Assembly (NCBI GenBank): GCA_964396265.1 | Contig: CAYNEM010000009.1 | Location: 53,339-117,338, forward strand | Source: EA-27 sp964396265 | Lineage (GTDB): Archaea > Thermoplasmatota > Thermoplasmata > RBG-16-68-12 > EA-27 | Direction: 5' to 3' | DNA length: 64,000 nt | Shown here: one piece after another, positions 24,033 to 30,436 of the stretch | How the letters are laid out: every line of letters starts with the position of its first letter | How positions within the stretch are numbered: position 1 is the stretch's first letter | Made by a program: the position numbers and the translations under genes | The notes under the pieces: model-generated | The model's database searches: none | What the model saw: only the letters and a program-made list of their open reading frames with translations | What the model was told of the DNA's origin: nothing

Positions 24033-25019
24033 CTACGGCCTCGGCTGGATGATGATCGGGGTCGATCCGTCCGTGATGATCACGAACGACACGTTCGAGT
24101 CCGGGTCCGTGAGGGCCTGGATGTAGAGCCACGTCAGGTAGGCCCACGTCGCGTTCACAAGGCCCGGGTCGGAGATCCGAAGTTGGTCGATGATGATCCG
24201 GATCGACTCCGCGGTTCCATTGGCCTGGATAATCGTTGCGTTCCGCGCGCCCTCAGCAAGAATCCGCAGGACATCTGCGTCCGCCATCGCTGCGATGACC
24301 GTGGCTTGCCTCTGCAGCTCTGCGGTGACCACCTTCTGCTGGGCCGCCAACTTCTCCTCGATTGCGGTGTCCACGGTGTCGGGCAGGTCCACGGAACGGA
24401 GCAGGACATCCTCCAGGACGATGCTGTATACCGCGAGTTCGGCCGTCATGACGCGCTGGATTTCCTCCTCGACCACGACGCGGCCAATGCCGCCAATGTA
24501 CTCGCCGGTGAAGTTGCTCGCGACGTTGCGGGGGGCGTTCCGGATGTACCGGTCGAGGATCTCCCGGTAGTCGCCGTAGTCGATGGTGATGTCCGCGACC
24601 TTGTCCGGCTGCAGATGGTAAACGACGGAGATGTCCATCTGGATGTTCAGGTTGTCACTCGAACGGACGGTCAGGCCCGTCGAGCCGGCCATGTCCCGGA
24701 CCTGCGTGTTCCATCGCACGACCTTGATGTTCGAGAGCATGTAGCCGAGGTTGAAGTGCCAACCCTCGTCGATCTCCACCCGGCTCGGGCCTCCGGGACC
24801 GTTGAGGATGACGCCCTTGTATCCCGCGTCGATGCCGCGGAAGTTGACGCCGACGATGATGAGGAGGAGCATGACGACGAACAGGATGGCCGCGAGGCGT
24901 CCCCATGGAGGGAACGGCTGACCGTCCTCATCGCGCGCGTTCGTCCGGAAGAGCCGGAACTTCTTCTCCTCCCCTACTTCCTTGCCACCTCCACCTTTGC
25001 CGCCACTCTGGTCGGACAT
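24033..25019 (-). CDS. SPFH/prohibitin-like membrane protein
   Basis: A 328-residue protein. A charged cytoplasmic N-terminus precedes one transmembrane helix at about 42-60 (AAILFVVMLLLIIVGVNF) and the SPFH (stomatin/prohibitin/flotillin/HflK) domain (about 65-250, with GYKGVILNGPGG and VRSSDNLNIQMDISVVYHL). A helical region with AIEEKLAAQQKVVTAELQRQ leads to a hydrophobic tail (VNATWAYLTWLYIQAL). Such proteins form membrane rings that organise proteases and lipids. The start is ATG 25019. No NfeD partner is adjacent. FolP is divergent across a repeat-rich 153-base gap. Confidence 0.85.
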   Translation of the reverse strand: MSDQSGGKGGGGKEVGEEKKFRLFRTNARDEDGQPFPPWGRLAAILFVVMLLLIIVGVNFRGIDAGYKGVILNGPGGPSRVEIDEGWHFNLGYMLSNIKVVRWNTQVRDMAGSTGLTVRSSDNLNIQMDISVVYHLQPDKVADITIDYGDYREILDRYIRNAPRNVASNFTGEYIGGIGRVVVEEEIQRVMTAELAVYSIVLEDVLLRSVDLPDTVDTAIEEKLAAQQKVVTAELQRQATVIAAMADADVLRILAEGARNATIIQANGTAESIRIIIDQLRISDPGLVNATWAYLTWLYIQALTDPDSNVSFVIITDGSTPIIIQPRP

Positions 25020-25081
25020 CCGATCACCGCCGCAGGGAGCCGGGGTCGAGGCTAAGTCAATTGTGGCGGCACCCCATGGGG

Positions 25082-25115
25082 GTCCCGCCTTTCGACCCTC
25101 GGCGTGAGGCGGGAC
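25082..25115. repeat. 9-bp inverted repeat in the SPFH-folP divergent gap
   Basis: GTCCCGCCT (25082-25090) and its exact complement AGGCGGGAC (25107-25115) are separated by 16 bases. The repeat lies between the SPFH promoter side and the folP TATA palindrome. It could be an operator or a hairpin. Confidence 0.4.
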
Positions 25116-25132
25116 AGCCTTGCCGAGAGAAA

Positions 25133-25173
25133 TCCCTAATAGGGAAGGGAGCCTCGCCAACGCGTCTGACAGA
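25133..25173 (+). promoter_or_regulatory. folP promoter: TATA within a palindrome plus a CdrS-operator-like site
   Basis: TCCCTAATAGGGA (25133-25145) is a perfect palindrome about its central A and contains the TATA-like CTAATAG, about 34 bases before ATG 25173. Between it and the start lies CGTCTGACAGA (25163-25173), whose complement TCTGTCAGACG is identical over 11 bases to 15783-15793 in the CdrS-like/ftsZ operator. Confidence 0.5.
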
Positions 25174-26012
25174 TGAAAACCCTCCTGAGGTTCCGGACCG
25201 ACGAGCTCTCCCTCGAACGCGCGGTCCTCATGGGCGTCGTGAACGTCACGCCCGACTCGTTCTCTGACGGCGGCGCGTTCCTCGATCCTGTGTCGGCCGT
25301 ACGTCACGCGGTCCGACTCGCCGAGGAGGGCGCGGAGATTCTCGACATCGGCGGGGAGTCCACGCGACCCGGTGCTCATCCCGTCCCTGCGGACGAGGAG
25401 TGGCGTCGTGTCCGTCCCGTGCTTGTGGCGTTGCGTCCGAAGACGGACGCGCGGATTTCGATCGACACCTACAAGCCGGAGATCGCCGCCAAGGCGCTCG
25501 CGCGCGGTGCGGACATGGTGAACGACGTCCGGGGCTTCCGGGACGGAGGCATGATCGCGCTCGTCGCGAAGGAGCGCGTACCCGTCGTGGTCATGCACAT
25601 GAAGGGGGAGCCCAAGACGATGCAAGAGGGCGCGACCTACGAAGATGTCGTCGGGGAGGTGTCCGCGTTCCTCGAGGCACGTACGCGGGACCTCGTGGCG
25701 GCGGGGGTCGACCGCCAGTCCATCCTGATCGACCCTGGCCTCGGTTTCGGCAAGCGACCGGAGCAGAACACGGAGATCCTGCGTCGCCTCGCGGACTTCG
25801 GGCGTCTCGGTTATCCGATCCTCGTCGGCACGTCGCGCAAGTGGTTCCATGGAGCAGCAGGCGGTGGCGGGCCGGATGCGCGGCTCGAATCGAGCGTCGC
25901 GGCCGCCGTCTTGGCGGTGCGGAACGGGGCAGACGTGGTCCGCGTGCACGACGTGGCGGCCACCACCAAAGCCCTAAGAATCGCGGATGCGGTGGTCCGG
26001 GAGTCGTCATGA
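25173..26012 (+). CDS. folP: dihydropteroate synthase
   Basis: A 279-residue TIM-barrel enzyme of the pterin-binding family, joining 6-hydroxymethyl-dihydropterin pyrophosphate with p-aminobenzoate in folate (or related pterin) synthesis. Motifs are LMGVVNVTPDSFSDGG (about 19-34), ILDIGGESTRPG, ISIDTYKPEIA, MVNDVRGF, PVVVMHMKG, DPGLGFGK, ILVGTSRKWF and VVRVHDV. All substrate-site loops are complete. The start ATG 25173 lies behind a palindromic TATA element. The stop overlaps the next gene (ATGA). Archaeal folate genes are patchy, so it may have been transferred from bacteria. Confidence 0.94.
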   Translation: MKTLLRFRTDELSLERAVLMGVVNVTPDSFSDGGAFLDPVSAVRHAVRLAEEGAEILDIGGESTRPGAHPVPADEEWRRVRPVLVALRPKTDARISIDTYKPEIAAKALARGADMVNDVRGFRDGGMIALVAKERVPVVVMHMKGEPKTMQEGATYEDVVGEVSAFLEARTRDLVAAGVDRQSILIDPGLGFGKRPEQNTEILRRLADFGRLGYPILVGTSRKWFHGAAGGGGPDARLESSVAAAVLAVRNGADVVRVHDVAATTKALRIADAVVRESS

Positions 26013-26608
26013 CGTCGTTCAACGAGATGTACGAGGGGACGCCGCCCTGGGACATCGGCCAGCCACAGCCCGCGTTCGTCCGATTGATCGAGGACGGAAT
26101 CCTTCGCGACGGCCCGGTGCTCGACGTCGGCTGCGGCACCGGAGAGAACTCGCTCCTCCTCGCCGCCAAAGGGTTCGACGTCACCGGGGTCGACTCGGCG
26201 CCGAGGGCGATTGAGAAGGCGAAGCGGAAGGCGAAGGAGCGGAAGCTGAAGGCCAGGTTCCTGGTCCACGACGCCTTCGCGCTGGCAGCGTTGAAGAAGC
26301 GGTTCGCGAGCGTGATCGATTCCGGCCTCTTTCACGTCTTCGGGAACCGGGAGCGGATCCGGTTCCGCAACCAGCTCTACATGGTCATGCGGCCCGGCGG
26401 GACGTACTTCATGATGTGCATGAGCGAGAGGGAGCCGGCGGAATGGGATGGCCCACGCCGGGTCCCGAAGCCGGAGGTCCGCGCCGCGTTCGCGCCGCCG
26501 AAGTTCCGCGTGCGGTCGATCGAGGAGGCGCGGTTCGCCACGAACATGCACGAGGACGGCGCGTACGCGTACCTGTGCACGATCGAGCGCTCGGACGAGA
26601 AATCTTAA
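26009..26608 (+). CDS. class I SAM-dependent methyltransferase
   Basis: A 199-residue Rossmann methyltransferase. The start shows MTSFNEMYEGTPPWDIG, typical of thiopurine/tellurite-type and related small-molecule methyltransferases. The SAM site is VLDVGCGTGENSLLLAA (about 36-52), followed by VTGVDSAPRAIEKA. The ATGA overlap with folP means coupled translation, but a link to folate is not evident. A stretch of Lys-rich helix (KRKAKERKLKARF) follows motif II. Substrate unknown. Confidence 0.82.
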   Translation: MTSFNEMYEGTPPWDIGQPQPAFVRLIEDGILRDGPVLDVGCGTGENSLLLAAKGFDVTGVDSAPRAIEKAKRKAKERKLKARFLVHDAFALAALKKRFASVIDSGLFHVFGNRERIRFRNQLYMVMRPGGTYFMMCMSEREPAEWDGPRRVPKPEVRAAFAPPKFRVRSIEEARFATNMHEDGAYAYLCTIERSDEKS

Positions 26609-26632
26609 GGCCTCGCTGCCTATTGTCCGATA

Positions 26633-27703
26633 ATGGTAGCGCGGGGAGAGGTCGCGTCCATCCTCGAGGACTACGGCGACGACCTCGCCGTCGTCACCGT
26701 CTGTTCCCACTCATCTCTGCAGCTCTTCCACGGGGCCCGCCAGGAAGGGTTTCGGACGATCGGCATCGCGATCGGGAAGAAGCCGCCGAAGTTCTATGAT
26801 GCGTTCCCCCTCGCGAAGCCCGACGAGTTCCTCCTCGTCGATTCGTACGAGGAGATCCTCGACCGTGCAGACGATCTCGCCGAGAGGCACGCGGTCGCGG
26901 TCCCCCACGGTTCCTTCGTCGAGTACATGGGGGCGAAGAACTTCCTCAAGCTGCGCGTGCCCACGTTCGGGAACCGCAAGGTGCTCGGATGGGAGTCCGA
27001 CCGCGAGAAGCAGAGGCAGTGGTTGACAAAGGCGGGGGTAGACATGCCCCGGCGGATCTCACGGCCCCAGGACATCAACCGCCCGGTGTTCGTGAAGTAT
27101 CACGGCGCCAAGGGAGGGCGGGGCGCATTCATCGCGAAGACGGAGGCGGAGTTCCGCGCCGCCATCAAGCCCGGGCAGAAGTACACGATCCAAGAGTACA
27201 TCGTCGGGACGCGGTACTACATCCACTACTTCTGCAGCCCGATCGTCGAAGCCGGGTACGCGCTGAGCCGTGGGTCGCTCGAGCTGCTCGGCATCGACCG
27301 TCGCGACGAGGCGAACATCGACGAGATGTATAAGCTCGGAGCCCAGGAGTCCCTGCGGGAGCACGGCCTCTACCCGACGTTCGTCGTGACAGGGAACTTC
27401 CCCGTGGTGCTCCGAGAGTCGCTTCTGCCGAAGGCGTTCGAGATGGGGGAGCGGGTGGTTGAAGAGTCCATCGAACTCTTCGGCGGCATGATCGGCCCGT
27501 TCTGCCTCGAGACGATCGTCACGGACAAGCTCCAGTTCAAGGTGTTCGAGATCAGCACGCGCATCGTCGCGGGGACGAACCTCTTCATCTCCGGCTCCCC
27601 GTACTCAGACCTCGTCGAGCCCGGAATGAGCACGGGTCGGCGGATCGCGCGGGAGCTACGCCTCGCGCAGCGCAAGGGCCGTCTACGCGAGATCCTGAGC
27701 TGA
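26633..27703 (+). CDS. purP: PurP, formate-dependent FAICAR synthetase
   Basis: A 356-residue ATP-grasp enzyme, the archaeal route to 5-formaminoimidazole-4-carboxamide ribotide (formate plus ATP instead of formyl-folate). Recognisable blocks are CSHSSLQLFHGARQEGF, VPHGSFVEYMG, VFVKYHGAKGGRGAFIA, IQEYIVGTRYYIHYF, FCLETIVTD and EISTRIVAGTN. The start ATG 26633 is 27 bases after CTTAAGG, so leaderless. PurE and both GMP synthase subunits lie about 17-19 kb downstream. Confidence 0.95.
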   Translation: MVARGEVASILEDYGDDLAVVTVCSHSSLQLFHGARQEGFRTIGIAIGKKPPKFYDAFPLAKPDEFLLVDSYEEILDRADDLAERHAVAVPHGSFVEYMGAKNFLKLRVPTFGNRKVLGWESDREKQRQWLTKAGVDMPRRISRPQDINRPVFVKYHGAKGGRGAFIAKTEAEFRAAIKPGQKYTIQEYIVGTRYYIHYFCSPIVEAGYALSRGSLELLGIDRRDEANIDEMYKLGAQESLREHGLYPTFVVTGNFPVVLRESLLPKAFEMGERVVEESIELFGGMIGPFCLETIVTDKLQFKVFEISTRIVAGTNLFISGSPYSDLVEPGMSTGRRIARELRLAQRKGRLREILS

Positions 27704-27782
27704 TGGCCGCCGAGGGTCGCGGTCTCGCGCGCGGGAAATCGAGAGAAAAGCATTATACGCGGCCATCGGCGTGGTCGCGTTC

Positions 27783-28619
27783 GTGGCCGGCGAACTTGAC
27801 GCCGTTCGGATCGCGGTCATCCTGGCGATGGTGATCGTCCTCGCCGGGGTGGCGTTCTTCGAGATTCGGATGATGCGAAGCCGCCGCAGGAAGCGGGAGG
27901 AGCGGGGCGATCTTCCGGACCGCGCCCACAACGCGCTGCTCAGCGTGAAGGCGATCGCGGAAGCCCTCGGCCGCAGGGGGGTTCGCAGCATCGAGGCCGA
28001 CGATCTGATCCTTGAGGCGGAGCGCGCCTTCGGGAGCAGGAACTACCGTGTCGCGAGCGAACTGGCGGATCGCGCGAAGGCGATCCTGCGCAAGGAGAAG
28101 GTAGTGTACCAGGCGAAGGGCGACCTGACCAAGCTCGAGACTGCGAAGCCTTCCGGCGCGACGGAACCCACGACCAAGGAGAAGATTACCAAAGACCTCC
28201 CCCAGAATTTCATGCAGGCCAAGTTCTCGATGAACCTCGCGCGAGGCGAGGTCGAGACGGTGCGTGGTCGAGGACAGAATGTGAAGGAGGCGGACCGGCT
28301 ATTGGGAGAGGCCCAGGCGACGATGGACGCCGCGGATTACACCGCGGCCCTCGCACAGATCTCGCGCGTTCGACGTTCGCTCGAGGGGAAGGCCGAGGCG
28401 AAGCCGCCCACGCCCCCCGCCTCGACGGTCCCACCGATCCCCGCCACGGTCGGCAAGGGGGGACGATGCCCTAGTTGCGGCGCGGACGTCCCGATCGAGG
28501 ATGCCTTCTGTCGGAAGTGCGGCGCGCAAGTCCCCCGCGCGCGCGCCTGTCCCTCGTGCGGAGCGGAGGTCGCGGCGGTCGACGCTTTCTGTCGGAAGTG
28601 CGGCGCGAAGGCCGCGTAG
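27783..28619 (+). CDS. membrane-anchored helical protein with double zinc ribbon
   Basis: A 278-residue protein. It has one N-terminal membrane helix (AVRIAVILAMVIVLAGVAFF) and basic residues after it. Helical segments with the phrase V-K-E/S-A-D-x-L-L/I-x-E-A (about 60-200) resemble the repeats of the SAP-like protein at 12317. A Pro-rich linker leads to two C-terminal zinc ribbons (CPSCGADVPIEDAFCRKCG; CPSCGAEVAAVDAFCRKCG). The start GTG 27783 is about 27 bases after CATTATACG; GTG 27771 would be too close to the TATA. Function unknown; zinc ribbons suggest protein or nucleic-acid binding. Confidence 0.7.
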   Translation: MAGELDAVRIAVILAMVIVLAGVAFFEIRMMRSRRRKREERGDLPDRAHNALLSVKAIAEALGRRGVRSIEADDLILEAERAFGSRNYRVASELADRAKAILRKEKVVYQAKGDLTKLETAKPSGATEPTTKEKITKDLPQNFMQAKFSMNLARGEVETVRGRGQNVKEADRLLGEAQATMDAADYTAALAQISRVRRSLEGKAEAKPPTPPASTVPPIPATVGKGGRCPSCGADVPIEDAFCRKCGAQVPRARACPSCGAEVAAVDAFCRKCGAKAA

Positions 28620-28664
28620 CGAAGCCTTAAGTCCGTTCCGGGAATTCCGCGCAAGGGGAGGCAC

Positions 28665-28991
28665 GTGGCGGAGGCACCGACACGCGACATCGACGACGCG
28701 CTGACCATGCTCTATGGTCAGGATGCCGTCAGCGTGGTGATCACGTTGAAGGTCGACACGAAGGAGGCGGACCGCATCGCCTCGCAGGTCGCGAAGTTCG
28801 ACGCCGTGCTGGACGTGTTCCTCGTGACGGGCGACACGGACATCGTCGTGAAGGCCCGCTTCGCGAACTACAAAGGGCTCAAGGAGTTCGTCATGAAGAT
28901 GCTCGCCCCGATCACAGGGATCAAGGACACAAAGACACTTATGGTCGTCACGACGTACAAGGAAGCCGGAACGGTCACGGAAGCCGGTTGA
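28665..28991 (+). CDS. stand-alone RAM (Lrp/AsnC ligand-binding) domain protein
   Basis: A 108-residue protein with the alpha/beta RAM fold found at the C-terminus of Lrp/AsnC regulators (VSVVITLKVDTKEADRIASQ, FLVTGDTDIVVKARF, TKTLMVVTTY) but with no helix-turn-helix. Such stand-alone domains bind amino acids and can act with full Lrp proteins. The start GTG 28665 has GGGGAGG five bases upstream, and CTTAAG lies at about 28625-28630. The UPF0147 gene follows after 24 bases and may be in the same transcript. A second such protein is at 47627. Confidence 0.82.
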   Translation: MAEAPTRDIDDALTMLYGQDAVSVVITLKVDTKEADRIASQVAKFDAVLDVFLVTGDTDIVVKARFANYKGLKEFVMKMLAPITGIKDTKTLMVVTTYKEAGTVTEAG

Positions 28992-29015
28992 GGACGATGC
29001 GAGGAGGAAGGTCTC

Positions 29016-29285
29016 ATGGAATCCGATGGGAGGCTCAAACAAATCATGGACGTGCTCGAGCAGCTCGCCGAGGACACGTCCGTCCCCCGGAACATTCGGC
29101 GGGGTGCGAATGACGCGAAGTCGGTTCTGAACAAGGCGGCGGATGCCATGGACGTGCGCGTCGCGAGCGCCGTGTACATCCTGGACGAACTCGCGAACGA
29201 TCCTAACATCCCGCTCCACGGGCGCACGCAGATATGGAACATCCTCTCACAACTGTCGCAACTCGACCGTCCGAAATCCAAGTAG
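29016..29285 (+). CDS. UPF0147 family protein
   Basis: An 89-residue archaeal protein of the UPF0147 family, known as a small four-helix protein of unknown role. The signature LAEDTSVPRNIRRGANDAK and the IRR/ANDA core are plain, as is the second helical pair (VYILDELANDPNIPLHGRTQ). The ATG 29016 has GAGGAAGG upstream. It follows the RAM protein closely and a tRNA gene follows it. Confidence 0.92.
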   Translation: MESDGRLKQIMDVLEQLAEDTSVPRNIRRGANDAKSVLNKAADAMDVRVASAVYILDELANDPNIPLHGRTQIWNILSQLSQLDRPKSK

Positions 29286-29295
29286 TTCGAGAACG

Positions 29296-29302
29296 TTTAT
29301 GC
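29296..29302 (+). promoter_or_regulatory. TATA-like element for tRNA-Gly
   Basis: TTTATGC lies about 29 bases before the tRNA 5' end at 29328, matching the archaeal tRNA promoter spacing. Confidence 0.5.
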
Positions 29303-29327
29303 CGCGGACCAGTCTCCCCTCGTTTGC

Positions 29328-29398
29328 GCGGGCGTAGTCTAGTGGTAGGACAGGAGCTTCCCAAGCTCCTAACACGGGTTCGATTCCCGTTGCCCGCA
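29328..29398 (+). tRNA. tRNA-Gly (anticodon CCC)
   Basis: A full cloverleaf without intron: acceptor GCGGGCG pairs with TGCCCGC (29391-29397, one G-U), discriminator A at 29398; anticodon stem GGAGC/GCTCC with loop TTCCCAA, giving anticodon CCC for GGG codons; T arm ACGGG-TTCGATT-CCCGT. The 3' CCA is not encoded (TT follows). The variable loop is short. The length of 71 bases is normal for tRNA-Gly. Confidence 0.95.
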
Positions 29399-29443
29399 TT
29401 CCGCGTGGATCATGAAGACACGACTAGCGCTGGCGGTTCCAGA

Positions 29444-29629
29444 TTAGCCGCTGTCTCGGGCTTCTCCCTCTTTGTGGGGGACCATCTTGAGATCGACGAC
29501 CCACACCGTGCGGCATCCGGGGCAATGGATGGGCTTGCGGAGACCATCCCTCGTATCGACGACACGGAAGGTGAAGAACAGCGGATTGCCGCACACAGGG
29601 CAAACATAGTTGAGGCCGCCGGTTCCCAT
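29444..29629 (-). CDS. small zinc-ribbon protein
   Basis: A 61-residue protein built around one zinc ribbon: CPVCGNPLFF near residue 10 and CPGCRTVWVV near residue 37, with beta strands between and a basic/acidic tail. The start ATG 29629 gives exactly this domain; a longer frame runs into the promoter of the MBL gene on the other strand. CTTGTACGG on the minus strand about 28 bases upstream may be its TATA-like element. Role unknown. Confidence 0.6.
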   Translation of the reverse strand: MGTGGLNYVCPVCGNPLFFTFRVVDTRDGLRKPIHCPGCRTVWVVDLKMVPHKEGEARDSG

Positions 29630-29729
29630 GGCGGCCGTCAAATGTGGGGGCCGTACAAGTGCTTTGCCCACCCCATGTGTTGCCCGTCTTGAGGAAAGTT
29701 TATGGCGACCCGTCCGTGTCCCGCGGACG

Positions 29730-30365
29730 ATGAACGTCGAGACGTTCGTGGTCCCACCTCTGGACAACAACGTCTACCTCGTGTACGACGGGGAGGCGAA
29801 GGAGGCCGCGCTCATCGACTCCGCACTGAGTGCTGCAAAAGTCCTGCCTCGTCTCGGCGAACGCGGCCTGTCGCTCAAGTTCCTCGTGAACACGCACGGG
29901 CACGCCGACCACGTCGCCGACAACGCCCGCATCCTGAAGGCGACCGAGGCGAAGCTTGCCATCCACGAAGCGGACGCGTACCGTCTCGAGAGGGTCTCGA
30001 AGGAGTCCCGGGAGTACCTACCCCAGCCGCCACCCCCTTCGAAGGCAGACGTTCTGCTCAAGGAGGCCTCCGTCGTCAAGTTCGGCTCCGTCGAGCTCCG
30101 CGTGCTCCACACGCCCGGCCACACGGAGGGCTCCGTGTGTTTCCTCCTCCCGAGCGCGGGGTATCTGTTCACGGGCGACACGCTCCTGCGCGGGACGTTC
30201 GGTTCCACGGGCGGGCTGGGTTCGAGCCCCGCGTTCCTGTTCCGGTCCCTCGGCCGACTTTATGATCTGCCGCCAGAGACGAAGGTCCTCCCTGGCCACG
30301 GGCCGCCTACGCGCCTCGCAGATGAGACGTGGATCGCGAACCTGCGCTACGCGGCGCCCCACTGA
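29730..30365 (+). CDS. metallo-beta-lactamase-fold hydrolase (glyoxalase II-like)
   Basis: A 211-residue MBL-fold hydrolase. The metal-binding motif THGHADH (HxHxDH) is at about 56-62, followed by the second-site residues in TPGHTEGS and GDTLLRG and the C-terminal LPGHGPP. The closest relatives are hydroxyacylglutathione hydrolase-like proteins acting on thioesters, but the C-terminal glutathione-binding domain is missing. The start ATG 29730 is 29 bases after GTTTATG, so leaderless. Confidence 0.9.
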   Translation: MNVETFVVPPLDNNVYLVYDGEAKEAALIDSALSAAKVLPRLGERGLSLKFLVNTHGHADHVADNARILKATEAKLAIHEADAYRLERVSKESREYLPQPPPPSKADVLLKEASVVKFGSVELRVLHTPGHTEGSVCFLLPSAGYLFTGDTLLRGTFGSTGGLGSSPAFLFRSLGRLYDLPPETKVLPGHGPPTRLADETWIANLRYAAPH

Positions 30366-30406
30366 GGGCCCCCGCGTCTGGGATTCTTGGGCCTCCCCCG
30401 TATCTG

Positions 30407-30415
30407 TTATATAGG
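30407..30415 (+). promoter_or_regulatory. TATA box of the P-type ATPase gene
   Basis: TTATATAGG is centred 26 bases before ATG 30437, giving a leaderless transcript for the ATPase and the overlapping rtcA. Confidence 0.55.
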
Positions 30416-30436
30416 CTCCTCGGTTAGCGCGGCGGG

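Noticed and set aside
24033..25949. A single 638-codon protein reaching from the SPFH gene to 25949
   Set aside because: The part above 25019 is antisense to folP and has no domain; the SPFH protein has a natural start at ATG 25019.
29328..29398. Intron in the tRNA gene
   Set aside because: The anticodon stem and seven-base loop are continuous and the total length is 71 bases, so none is present.
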